Source: Phallus indusiatus (Eukaryota; Basidiomycota; Agaricomycetes; Phallales; Phallaceae). From it: a DNA stretch of 64,000 bases. Positions 47,458 to 58,989 of the stretch are shown piece after piece. A program made the translations under genes and the position numbers. Below the pieces are notes generated by a model. That model was given only the letters and a program-made list of their open reading frames with translations. It had not been told where the DNA came from and did not search any database. Position 1 is the first letter of the stretch; every line of letters starts with the position of its first letter. The DNA lies in contig JAQFWX010000018.1 in the NCBI GenBank assembly GCA_027605045.1, forward strand, positions 843,957 through 907,956, read 5' to 3'.

Positions 47458-48433
47458 AATTATTCAGGAGATCACAGTAGGTAATCGGTATACGATGTGG
47501 CGCAAGTGTAAACAGTGGTGGAAGCGCGTCTCGTCACGTCTGTCACTTTAACTCTTCTGACGTGGTCCAAGCTGGCGAGTCCTGTGTCCTCACATGGTTT
47601 CACACATCATAACGAAAATTTATGGTCAAGTTTATTAAAAATAAAACTGCATTAGGACAATCAAGTAATTTACACTATTCGAAAGGTCCAAGTACTGTTA
47701 TACTAGAGATATGGAAAATTATTAGCGCTCGAGTCCTTGGAGTTGGAATGTTTGAGCGACCAGGCAATTCAGACTCGCCTTTGAGGTCCTCACTCACACC
47801 CTTATTCCGTCCGAATTTGCATAGCACAAATTCTCAGACGAGCGAACTCTCGCGAGAACGCAGTAATGTTTTATAGGGTGTGTAGACAGGTTACCAGAGT
47901 GTTCATCCAACAAAAAAGAGCGAGACAATTTGGAAATATAACTCACAAGCATTGGTCATGTTCACAAACGAGTGCGAATATAGATCGTGACTAGGTGGTC
48001 CCGCGTCATCACTCCTCGACCGAAGGGAGAAACATCAGCTGGGACTGTTTTATGTACGAACTGATTTTCTCTACGACAGTTGTCTGGACCACGAAGAAAC
48101 GTTCAAACGATATGAATCAGAAGATAGCAACACGTTCGAAGCCAGCAATGAAGCCGGATTGGTTCATCGTGGTAATTTGGCCGTCGCTGGTGTAAAAAAG
48201 AAAAAGAAAAACTCTGCGAAAGTGTTACTAAGCCTTTTATACGCTGTGCCATCGGAGTTTCAATTGGGCATACATGGAGATGGAAGTGGAAATGAAATGA
48301 GCGCCGATGGCTCGCTTGAGTATCTGTCGCTCCATAATAAGATGCAGCAAAGAACATGGACGACGGTCATAAACGGTAAACATTCAATCAATGAATTCAC
48401 TGGGAAACACCCTCTCTTTCTTTCTTTACCCTC
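47458..48433. promoter_or_regulatory. Long divergent promoter region, CKS1 and WC-2
   Basis: Nearly 1 kb, one of the larger gaps between genes in this window, upstream of both CKS1 and WC-2. No gene was recognised. A long WC-2 leader is plausible given the distance. An open frame at 48159-48437 overlaps the WC-2 start by four bases (ATGA) but begins at a TTG and is not convincing. Confidence 0.4.
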
Positions 48434-49758
48434 ATGAGCACCGCCAACGCCAGCCTCGTCACTGCACCAAAGGTTCAGACCACCACCTATGAGTTCACTA
48501 AAAGGAAACGATGGACGGATACTCTATTTTCAGAAACGTCCGAAGCTATATTCCTCATCGTCTCGCCGTCTTTCAAAATATTGTATTGCAGTTCTGCAGT
48601 CGTTGAGATCCTCGGGTGGAAAGAGGATCAGCTCGTAGACGCAGATTTGGGGTCCTTCATCGAACGTATGGGTCCTTCATATTTACAATGTGTTTGTAAA
48701 CCCACCTTTACTGAATCATTATTAAGAGGAGGACCTTGAGAATTTTATGTGGGCATTTACAGAAGTTCTTCGTTTGGGTCAAAGTCTTTTCACTTACACC
48801 CGCTTTAAATTCGAACACCCTCCGTCCATGACGTCCGTCCCAAGCCTTCTGTTTGAAGTTAAAGGCCGTATGCACTACTTTACAGGACAACCACACGCAC
48901 GTTGTGTGTTCCTGTCAGCCATGCCTTATCCAAATCGTGACATTACTCTGTATGGCACTCATCTCCCTTCTCGTATGGCATCTCCTCATCATAGTTCCAC
49001 TAGCCTTAACTCGTTCCTTGGATTAAAAATAGAAAACGAAAGTTTATCTCGACGTATTCGCGTATGTCTGTTTACCTTTTTGCCCAAAATTGCCTTAATA
49101 AACGCTTTTCTTTCACATAGGAAATGAAACTTCTAATAGAAACATCGGTTCATACACCAGATTCACAATCACAGACAAGTCGCTATACTCACGGGGACGA
49201 TAGCCCTGAGAGCATATTAAATAGTCCCTCGGTTTATTTTGGGTCTAAATCCAAATCTAGTCCTTATTCTTCATTCATCTACCCCGAGTCATCCAACTCA
49301 GAATTATCTAATTGTGGTGCAGATTTCTTGGGTTCTCCAAGTTTACTAGAAGACTTGTCATTCGGTACAGATATCGATTACGATGAAATCCAGCGCAAAA
49401 GAAGGTCGGTTGCCCTTTTTCTAAGATGTTAGGATGCGTTGGTTTAATGCGATAGCCCCAAAGAAAACCATTATTGGGGAAGAGCAGCGCGTGTGTATGA
49501 AGTGCGGACGTACTGATTCTCCCGAGTGGCGTAAAGTGTGTTTTCATCTCCAAGTCTACATGTTTTTTTCAAACTAAGCTTGGCTTCTAGGGACCTCATG
49601 GTCCCAAAACCTTGTGCAATGCCTGCGGTTTGCGATGGGCCAAAAGTACACGCAAGGACGAGCCAGAAATAGGTGCGACGCTGAAGGTCCCGTCCATGCC
49701 TCCATCCGATAATTCTTCTTCTTCGGGACTAGTCAATAACAAGCATATGCTTTTTTGA
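48434..49758 (+). CDS. White collar 2 (WC-2), PAS + GATA-type zinc-finger light regulator
   Basis: About six exons. An N-terminal PAS domain ([58 protein letters not shown]) is followed by a Ser-rich linker with an amphipathic helix, then a C-terminal GATA finger [20 protein letters not shown] ... [12 protein letters not shown] (C-x2-C-x18-C-x2-C). The PAS plus single C-terminal GATA finger is the WC-2 arrangement. There is no Cys-containing LOV motif, so it is the DNA-binding partner of WC-1 rather than the photoreceptor. The complex activates light-responsive genes and mushroom development. The exon before the finger was joined with a GTTGCC donor and AAAG acceptor, the weakest splice in the model. 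Confidence 0.88.
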
Positions 49759-50536
49759 GTGTCCATGGATGTGACATATGGCTTTCACGATAGCTCAGGG
49801 TGCTGGCCATGTGGAAACACTCCGAGTTTTTTTCGTACCTTCCGAATTAGTTAGGATGCATAACAGTTGTTGCTGAGCCCTCTAAACAATCTCTGTAGTT
49901 TCTAATGGAAATGATCTTGAGCAAAATACTACAACCATAGGAGAGAGTCTTACTGAATGTTTTGACAACACATAGTGCGAGTCGCGGCTGCGATCGACTG
50001 TGACAGGGGTGTTGCCAATCATGACTCTTACTAGCTCTTAGTTTCTTTCACCGAGATGACCTCAATTACCACTTGCTGTTTGCTTGGCTTTTCTACTCTA
50101 AATGTTTCTTTTGGTTTAGTGCTAAATTTGCATTCTTCAGTCCAGTCTTTTCGTTTCTAATCCATAAAGTTCAAGCTGGCACGGAGTTTCGCTGGCATCT
50201 TTGAAAATGCGCACTTGACCTTATCTTTTTCGTCCATGATAGGCATGCGGAAGGTCGTGTCAAAATACCCCTCTGTCTCCTGATTTTATTTTTTGGGAAG
50301 GAACCATGCAGACATTACAGCTTCTGGTATTCCTAGTTGAATCACCCATCTGATTAAGACACCAGACGGAGGACCTTGCATCGTATGGGTTTGAGATAAC
50401 TATATCGACTCGGTAGGCATTTATGTATATAAGCAAAGAAACGATTAATTTAGAAAAAGAAGTAAAGAGGAAGTGTTTCTCGCCAGCTTACTTTTGTCTT
50501 CTTGGTTACTCGCCTATTTTCCGAACTCGAGATACT
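49759..50536. other. Intergenic, WC-2 3' side and chitinase promoter
   Basis: About 780 bp between two plus-strand genes. Pyrimidine-rich blocks (about 50040-50160) are visible. No gene, repeat or RNA recognised. Confidence 0.45.
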
Positions 50537-53170
50537 ATGATAATGCGCTACTGGTCAATTTACATTCTACTATGGTTCAGTACCGGCTCTATTTGTAGTC
50601 CAACCCAAGTTATGCATCGGCCTGCAAATTACAAGACCGAATCCCGCTCGGAATTGGATACAGTTCATGACGATTCCCTCATAACGACCGAGAAGAATGG
50701 GTTGCAAAAACGATCTACAGGTTACATCTCAGCAGGCTATTTCACTAACTGGTTTGTATTCTGATGTTCACACCTACTCGTGACATATCTCAAGTATTGG
50801 CAGGGGCATTTATGCTCGAAATTTCCAGCCAACTAACATAACATCCTCGACGCTCACTCATATTCTATATGCTTTCGCCGACGTCGACCCGAATTCGGGT
50901 AATATTAGTCTTACAGATACCTATGCCGATGAACAGGTTTGTCGTTGCACAATACCTAACACTAACAGTATGTTTGATGCTGACTTTTATGTGTAGAAAC
51001 ATTTTCCGGGAGACTCCTGGGATGAACCTGTACGTCTATCTGCGTTGCTATTTGTGAAATATGCTAAAGTACTGTTCAAAGGGAAACAATCTTTATGGTT
51101 GCTTGAAACAGATGTATTTGTTGAAAATGCAGAAACGGTGCTTTTACTTGCTTCTATCTGTCGCCTCACGCGCTAAGGTATAAAAACCTTCATTAGGACC
51201 CTCAAGGTTCTATTATCTGTTGGCGGTTGGACGTATTCACAGAGCGGACACTTTGATTTTGTGACCACCGCGGCATACAGGCAGAACTTTGTTAACAATG
51301 CTGTCGAGATGGTTGAAGGTGCACAAGTATCCTCATTTCTTGCTGCTCGATTTATGACCGATTTGATTATTTTCAGATTACGGTTTGGATGGAATGTATG
51401 TTTACTTTCGTCGTTGTCGCATTGACAAGTCTCATCCTCGTTGTTAGTGATTTGGATTTCGAGTACCCAAGTTCTTCTGCTCAAGGAACTGGGTTCGCAT
51501 CTCTCATTACGGAGTTGAGGAGTGCATTTAACCAGCTAGCCCAACGTAAAGGCGATACGGTCCCATACCAGATAACGGTGCGCATAATCCCCGCTGTATA
51601 CCGCTGTATATTCTAACATTCTGTTATAGATAGCCGTTTCTGCTGGAGCGGAGAACAACCAAGTATGTCCCATAAGCATACAAGGGAAACGTTTTTTAAC
51701 TTTGAGACGAACAGTATCTCGTCATACCTACTATGGATCCCGCTCTTTCGTATTGGAATCTCATGGTGAGTTCAAGCTCCTTGGATTACGAGCGAAAGCT
51801 TATGGTTATTTGTAAGGCATATGACTACGCTGGTTCTTGGTCAACAGTTGTAAGTCGGCAGGTTTTTATTCCTTACTTATCAACCGACAAGTTGTCCCTC
51901 GGATAGAGCGATGATCAAGCAAATCTGTACGGCGGTCAGATCTCTAATGTTAGCACTGACATGGCCTTCAAGAGCTTTCTTTCTCGAGGCGCTACCTCAA
52001 GCAAAATATCAATGGGTACGATATTGACACTCTACTGTTTTCCGTGATTAATCCTCGGCGAAGGAATGCCTCTATATGGGCGTGGATTTGAGCAAACAAC
52101 CGGAATTCGGGAACCTTTCAATGGGGTAAGTACAAGGAAGACCAAACAAACGCCTTCTTCCTTACTTATTTCTTCTCAGGTCGGACCAGGCACCTGGGAA
52201 GCTGGGTGAGATAACTGCGAGACTTTATCTTGTTACTGTACTGATGCTGTGGTAGCGTATATGATTACAAGGATCTTCCTTTCGCCGGTGCCGAAGTCGT
52301 TTTCGAATCGAACAACGTCGCAAGCTATTCATACGATTCTTCGAAAGAAGAGCTTATTTCATATGATACTCCTCAAGTGGTTCAACTCAAGGCTCAATAT
52401 ATACTGAAGAATAACATGGCGGTAATGTGATTTGCTGGCAGTCAAAAAGCATCACGCGTTTATACGCCACTAGGGATCGATGTTTTGGTCTCTTGATTCG
52501 GATAATGTTGGCAATGCTTCACTAGTCGGGACAAGTGCTAGTACCTTGGGAGCGTTAGATCAAACTGAGGTAATGCTTTTTGAATTTGTGAGAATGTGAA
52601 TCAAACTCTCATTTTTTGATAGAACCATCTGAGGTAAGCTTAGGGATCCTTTTGTAAGGCTAAGGCACTTTCACAATTCGCTGCAGCTATCCCGATAGTA
52701 TATGGACTAATATTGCCAATAACATGGGAACCCTGAATCCTACTAGCAGCGTTCCTAGCACATCATCTCCCACTTCGTCATCGAGTTCGTCATCATCAAG
52801 TTCTTCATCAAGTACTGCGCCGTCTTCTTCGCCATCTGCACCTACGACAGGAAACTGTGCTGGCATAAGTGCATGGGTTTCTTCGGTGGGATCTTACTCC
52901 GAAGCCATCTTGCGACATTTATAGCTTACCACAGTCACAGGTTGCATATAACGGCGGACAGAATGTCACATATGGTATGGTACACTCTGTTCTTAAAGTT
53001 TCTCCGAAGCTTATTTGAGTTAAGGTGGTGACCTCTGGACGGCCAAGTGGTGGACTCAGAACGACACACGTAAGAGACTGCTTTTCATACAATTAAGTGG
53101 CTTGTTAACGTTATTTGTAGCTGGAGGATCGGCAGGTGTCTGGACAGAAGTTGGTCCTTGCACGACTTAA
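50537..53170 (+). CDS. Secreted GH18 chitinase with C-terminal CBM5/12
   Basis: Many short exons. Signal peptide MIMRYWSIYILLWFSTGSIC, a propeptide-like segment ending in KR, then the GH18 barrel: SAGYFTNWGIYARNFQP, LTHILYAFADVD, LLSVGGWTYS, the catalytic DGIDLDFEYP (DxxDxDxE rebuilt across an intron), MDPALSYWNLMAYDYAGSW, GMPLYGRGF and FWSLDSDN. A Ser/Thr linker of about 35 residues leads to a CBM5/12-like end (AWVSSSQVAYNGGQNVTYGGDLWTAKWW ... in short pieces; all three key aromatics visible). It would cleave chitin outside the cell, in wall remodelling or scavenging. The last splice uses the CACAG acceptor to stay in frame. The start at 50537 gives the signal peptide; an in-frame earlier ATG (50423) would bury it. 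Confidence 0.9.
52764..52818 (+). repeat. Serine-coding trinucleotide tract
   Basis: A run of TCN/AGT serine codons (tcatcg-type units) encodes the poly-Ser linker between the chitinase catalytic and carbohydrate-binding domains. Units are mixed, so it is a degenerate microsatellite that could vary in length without breaking frame. Confidence 0.75.
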
Positions 53171-53542
53171 ATCGTCAATTTAACGAAATCTTCCACTCAC
53201 TGGATCAAGTTGTAAATATTTTCCTCGCCCACGTAGCGTGTAAATTTTGCATTAATATGTAACGGGTCAAGACATACATATATGGAAACTTAATTTCTCT
53301 GCATCATGATGAAAGGTCTCGGTTAGTTGCATCTGTGGATTTCGACTGATCCTGATAAGGAGAATCTGGGAATTGAGAACCTTTCTTTACAATGCCTTTT
53401 CGATTTGGGAGCTCGACATAACCATAATCGTCACACTGGTACCAGTCACATTCGGCCGCATTGCGCGCTGACGCCTTTGAACGTTGACGAGTTTCTATCA
53501 TTCACTTCATCGTTTTCGCAGCCTTTACCGGATTCAGTGAAG
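53171..53542. other. Intergenic, chitinase 3' side and UBLCP1 promoter
   Basis: About 370 bp between two plus-strand genes. An open frame runs into the UBLCP1 start from 53327, but no conserved residues appear before MEHEPAPD. Nothing else recognised. Confidence 0.45.
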
Positions 53543-55190
53543 ATGGAACATGAACCAGCCCCGGACACTTTGGAAAATACTGATGAGCCATGTGCGGTAT
53601 TGAAGTTTATTTACAACGGAAAGGAATATCCTGTTGCCCTTGAAAAGTGGGACAGGTAAGCCCCTCAAGCCCCCGCCGATGCTTGTTAGCTGCACTCAGA
53701 AGTTGGCTCAAGAGTGTACGATTTAAAGGTGGCCTTATTCAAACTAACCAGCGTTCCCCCAGAGCGTCAGAAGGTCCTTGATTCTTCTCCAGCTGGCAAT
53801 AGATGATAGATCAACTCAAATGTTTTTTTATAGATTCTTGGTTTGGTGAAGGGGAAATTACCTCCGGATGATGTGTGCATGTGTGCATTTTATCATTGTT
53901 ATTCTTTCCATTTTTGTTGACAATGCGCACAGACAAGATATGAATCTGACATCCAATAAGCGCTTCCAACTAAGTAAGTACATTTGCCAGCGAACAAACA
54001 TAAGAACTTCACTTACAGCACACGACGTCCTTTCAGTCGGAACCCCACAAAGCTCCGAGTTCAAGGATCCTCTTGGCAAGTAGCTCATAGCTTGTTGAAA
54101 ATGAAAACTTACAAATCTCCGCAACCAGAACTGGAGGATCTGCCCGACGTCTTCAATGACCTTGATGTGGATTTTTCCGCCAATCCCTCCGCCGCGGAAA
54201 AATATCTTTCTGACCAGCGGAATCATCGTAAGATTAAGGAAATTGCCAAGAATCTCACCATTAATTTTATAAATCCTCTCCGAGAGAGAAAGAAGCTTCT
54301 TGTTCTGGACTTGGATTATAGTAGGGAGTTCTGTACCTTAAGAAAATTACGAAGCTGAAACTCGTGCAGCCATACTGGATACCAAATTGCTAAGATCAGG
54401 AGCATTACCTACTGAAGAATGCGCTAGGCCCTTCCTACACGAGTTTCTAGAAGCCGTCTACCCTTACTACGACATTTGTATATGGTCACAGACGAACTGG
54501 CAATGGCTTGAAATCAAATTAGTAGAATTGGGAATGGTTGGTTCGGATAAACCCTATCAAGTCTCTCTTTTTCATTTTGTCGGAAAGACCGGTATTGACG
54601 TCTCCATAGATCTCATTTGGTGTGTGATCTCATCTTTGCTTATTTCGGATAATTGAGTCTTAGTGGTTTTTCAAAGTTTTGGACAAGTCCGTGATGTTCC
54701 AGGTTTTCGGTGTCAAAGATAATAAATCGTATACACACGCGGTTAAACCATTGGGCATCATATGGGATCGCTTACCGCAATTGTAAGCCATGATAGCCCC
54801 ATGGTTTTTTTTCAAAAAAGAATTTGCTGAATATCCGATGTTTCATCTGACTTAACAGTAGCGCAAAGAACACGATTCACGTCGACGACCTCGTGGGTAT
54901 AGTCCCTTCCTGATAAGTCCCGTTAATAACGGTTATGCAGGGACGCAATTTCGCCTTAAACCCCAGCGAGGGGCTCAAAATTTCACCCTTTAAGGATGCT
55001 CACACACAACGAGCTACCGAAGACAAAGAGCTCAAAAAGCTTTCTCAGTATCTTACTTACCTCGCTGATTTCGAAGATTTCAGATCGATTAATCATAAAG
55101 TCAGTGTAATCCCATGTTTTATCATAGCTGATGCATCACGATAGTTAAACTTGACAGGATTGGAAGACGTCACCTTTTCGCCGTCATTGA
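53543..55190 (+). CDS. UBLCP1-like ubiquitin-like-domain CTD phosphatase
   Basis: Several exons. An N-terminal ubiquitin-like domain (LKFIYNGKEYPVAL, VYDLKVALFKLTSVPPERQK, ILGLVKGKLPPDD) is followed by the HAD-type phosphatase: ERKKLLVLDLDYT with the catalytic DLDYT completed across an intron, ARPFLHEFLEAVYPYYDICIWSQTNWQWLE, then KPLGIIWDRLPQF and NTIHVDDLGRNFALNP. This is the UBLCP1 arrangement: a phosphatase that binds the 26S proteasome and dephosphorylates its regulatory particle in the nucleus. The intron after ERQK uses an unusual GTCCTT donor. Start at 53543 precedes the UBL domain closely. The C-terminus DWKTSPFRRH is on its own short exon. Confidence 0.9.
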
Positions 55191-55679
55191 TGCGCAATTT
55201 TTGTAGCGCCAAAGTCGCCACAATACAGGGAGTAGGAAAGTCGTAATTTAATCAAGGTTCGATCAGTTTGCCACATACAAATGAAATTATGATTACGGGA
55301 TTGCGGGACGCTTTCTTGCTTTATTAGCTTGACAACAGCCGGGCTAAATATGACGTCCTTTAAGTTAAGGCTTCATGTACAAAGTGTACCATTATATCAG
55401 ACAGACAAGCTCGTAATGTAGCATAAGGCTGAATCTGCCTAGCGCAAGGCGACGTTTATTCTTCTCTATATATACACCGTTTAAATAAAAGTTTGGTTTT
55501 TCCGCTTCTCATTCGGAAATGAGCAGAATTGTCCGATCATTCGTAATATAGAAATGGCTTGAAGTTTACAGCAATCAGTTGAGTCAAATAAACGCGTACA
55601 TTGTGACTATCGGAATCTTCCTGACGGTAAATTTGATCCCCGGTCGCTATTGTCCACTCTCACTTGCTTACTTTTAACC
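55191..55679. other. Intergenic, UBLCP1 3' side and NECAP promoter
   Basis: About 490 bp, AT-rich, between tandem plus-strand genes. No coding similarity or repeat was seen. Confidence 0.45.
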
Positions 55680-56594
55680 ATGTCTTCACTGGATGACGAA
55701 ATTGAATCTATTTTATACATTGCGCGGGAAATATCAGGCAAGCAGACTTATCTTTCTTACAGTCGCTTGAACTTACTGTGGATTATTATGATCCAGTCTT
55801 CAAAGTACCCCCGTTAAGTTCAAATGAGGGTTATAGAGCGACCGAATGGGGTGATCTGGCGCAACCACTATGGAAAGGCCGATTAAGAATTGTTGAAACG
55901 TCTAAAGGAGTGGTTATCCGTTTGGAGGATAGTCAAACTGGTTCGCAAACCCACTCTAGACTGTTCTTACAAGATAGTTACGTTGCAAATAATAGGAGAA
56001 GGTTAACTACGTTCTGATCCAAGAAATTGCCTTATCATTGCCGGGATCGCTGATTATCTATTAGCTTTTGCTCTGGCACCATACGACCCGACAAAACCTT
56101 CAGTCGATGCTGTTCTTGATTCATCCCGTTACTTTGTCCTTCGTGTAGAGGATAACGACTCCCAAAAGAAAGCTTATATAGGCATAGGTTTCGCGGAGCG
56201 GTCGGAAAGCTTTGATTTCAGTTGAGTGAAAGGCCATGGTCTGTCGAATTATACAAGTTGACCTTTCGTCAGATGTGGCTTTACAGGATTACACCAAGTA
56301 AGTTTCTTTCTTATCCTTCCTGTTCAAGCTATATTATAATACTGTCTGTTATGGTGCAGGCGTTACAAAGCGAGTTTAAACCCTCCCTCACCTACAAGTA
56401 CCTCCTCTCATGTTGCGGCTGGCCCTAAGAAGGATTATACCCTAAAGGAAGGGCAAACCTTTTCTATTAATCTCAACCTAGGCAGCAAAAAAGCCACACC
56501 GTCATTGGCTGGCTCAGCTTCCCAATCTTCGAGTAGTACTGACCCTGGCATTATACCTCTATTACCACCACCACCTAGCTCACGGAATAAGTGA
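55680..56594 (+). CDS. NECAP-like adaptin-ear-binding coat-associated protein
   Basis: PHear-type domain pieces: [105 protein letters not shown] and [16 protein letters not shown], with a Pro-rich tail. NECAPs bind AP-2/AP-1 ear domains and tune clathrin-coat assembly in endocytosis. The first intron (55738-55796) starts GCAAGC and ends CCAG; only a GC-AG reading gives REI-S-VFKVPP. The join after EDSQTG (near 55942, a GTTCGC donor) to the exon starting about 56063 does not give the expected residues, so that junction is unsure and may hide another 1-nt error. Confidence 0.83.
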
Positions 56595-56761
56595 ATTACT
56601 CAAGTTTTTTTTTTTGTTTTGGAGCATGTTTGTTACAATGTTTCGACTTTTGGGGAATAAATGTATATTCGTTACCCTATCACATCTTGTCGATGAGAAT
56701 TCTCGACTTTCGTGTGACACGGCGCTAGCTATCACCCGCGAACCTCATTCCGCCTCCTACA

Positions 56762-58780
56762 ATGCTTTCGCGCATTTCAAGAAATGCGGCTCTTAAGTCT
56801 CAAAGAGCGTGTTCAGTTTCTACTTGTGAAGCTCGCAGGAAGTTTGTACAACCTTCTAGCCTAAATAAAGCGAGCGTCATCGACCCGCCACCTGCTGCCC
56901 TCCAAGACAATGAATCACTCTTTCGCCCAAAGTCAGGTAAGGAATCTGATTTCCTTTTCACTTCTCAATGCAAAACATCTTCCACTAGATATGCTTGGCT
57001 TCACCTTAGGAAAAAGGGAGTCGGCGGAAAAGGCACGACCCATTTATCTTGACTTCCAGGTTCGCCAAACAAAGCCCAACCTGAAATGCTTTTCTCTTAA
57101 CATTTTTCGTAGGCTACAACGCCAATGGATCCTCGTGTTTTAGATAAGATGCTACCATATATGTCAGATCAATATGGCAACCCTCACAGCCGTACTCATG
57201 CATATGGCTGGGAAGCTGAGAAGGCTGTCGACGAAGCACGACAGGTAGCTGATTGAAAGCAATTCTAAACAACTTATCACTAAAATAAATGTCATTAGCA
57301 TGTTGCTAATCTAATAGGTGCAGACGGAAAAGATATCATCATTACCTCTGGGGCCACCGAAAGTAATAACATGATAATTAAGGGCGTTGCCCGTTTTCAT
57401 CGCGAACACAAAAGGCATGTCATAACTACCCAAACCGTATGTTTTTATTTGTTTGTTTCTATAGTAGTCTTCCTCTTAACTCTCTTCGCAGGAACACAAA
57501 TGCGTTTTAGATTCCTGCCGAAAATTAGGCGAAGAAGGCTTTGAAATAACCTATCTCCCTGTTCAGTCAAATGGCATCCTTGATCTAAATGTGCTCGAAA
57601 GTGCCATTCGTCCCGATACATCCTTGGTATCGGTTATGGCTGTAAACAATGAAACTGGTGTTATTCAGCCTCTAAAAGAGATCGGGGCTATTGTACGGAA
57701 GCATCGCGGTGTATATTTTCATACGGATGCTGCACAGGCAGTCGGAAAAATCCCGTTAAATGTCGATGAGATGAATATCGACTTGTTGAGTCTCTCGGGA
57801 CATAAATTATATGGCCCAAAGGGGATTGGAGCGGCTTATATCAGACGTCGGCCGCGAGTACGATTAGAACCAATATTAAGCGGGGTGGTCAAGAACGTGG
57901 TCTTCGCAGCGGTACTGTCCCTAGTAATCTGGTGGTCGGACTTGGTGAAGCTGCCAGGCTCGCTAAATTGGAAATGAAGGTTTGTGTGTTTCTTGATTTT
58001 GGTTCATGATTAAATATGCGACGGACCAAAGAGTTCGATGGGAGTGGGATGTGTCTATTGCCTTGATCGCGTATGCGATCAGGTGCTACGATTTCACAAA
58101 GACCCACGTGCAGGGGTGATGAATTTTGTGGTTTTGTCGAGGTGTTTATATTTATTTATTCCCGCTCACATGTTTTGTTTTTAGGCAGATCATACCAGAA
58201 TCCAACAACTGGCTGAACGTCTTCTCAAGGGTATTCATGGGAATGTAGAGCACGTCATTCGTAATGGCGATGCAAATGGTTATCCTGGTTGTATCAATCT
58301 TAGCTTCGCATACGTCGAAGTAAGTACACGATATCTTCACTCACATCAAATTTTTATAACTTTGTGTTTTATAGGGTGAAAGCTTATTGATGGCTTTGAA
58401 AGACGTTGCCTTGTCTTCAGGCAGTGCTTGTACATCCGCTTCCTTAGAACCTTCTTATGTTCTCCGAGCACTAGGTAAGTTGTGCTTCGTTCGTTATGTG
58501 TCTACTCGTTTATTTCTACAATGTCAATCAAAAAGGCGCTGCCGAGGATTTAGCTCATTCGTCCTTACGATTTGGAATTGGCCGATTTACTACTGAAGCT
58601 GAGATAGATTATGTTGTAAAGAAAATCACTCAAACCGTACAAAGGTTGAGGGACATGAGGTAGGAAATCGTTCTCCGGCAAGAAACGTGCTTTTCAACTT
58701 AATGCTTTTCCCATAGTCCTCTCTGGGAGATGGTGCAAGAAGGCATTGATATCAACACAATCAATTGGACTCAGCATTGA
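56762..58780 (+). CDS. NFS1: Mitochondrial cysteine desulfurase NFS1 (frame broken once)
   Basis: Many exons, about 480 residues. A basic Ser-rich leader ([18 protein letters not shown]) is a presequence. Core: [81 protein letters not shown] (PLP lysine), [17 protein letters not shown] (catalytic Cys loop), [11 protein letters not shown], and a C-terminal [13 protein letters not shown]. It takes sulfur from cysteine for Fe-S cluster assembly and tRNA thiolation. The gggg run at 57882-57885 looks one base short: the next bases read [21 protein letters not shown] only in the other frame. As printed the protein stops at 57977 and would lose the catalytic cysteine, improbable for an essential gene. 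Confidence 0.94.
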
Positions 58781-58989
58781 AATGATATGATTCCACTCAT
58801 GTATTTTTCCTTTTTCTGCCTCTATGAAGATGTACCCTTCGTTCGATACAATTATAATAGTTCTCGTCGTTTTGAATTCCCACTGTACCGTCTAGAAATG
58901 TGATAAAGGGGTACATGGGGTCCCCTATCAGGTTAGATGTTCGTCAACAATTCAAGTTCCGACTCCGCAACTTTCTTTCTCGTACCACC

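Noticed and set aside
47622..47876. 84-codon plus-strand open frame between CKS1 and WC-2
   Set aside because: No recognisable domain, no splice context, and composition like the surrounding non-coding DNA.
48159..48437. 92-codon frame overlapping the WC-2 start
   Set aside because: It starts at a TTG and has no similarity; the ATGA overlap is likely chance.
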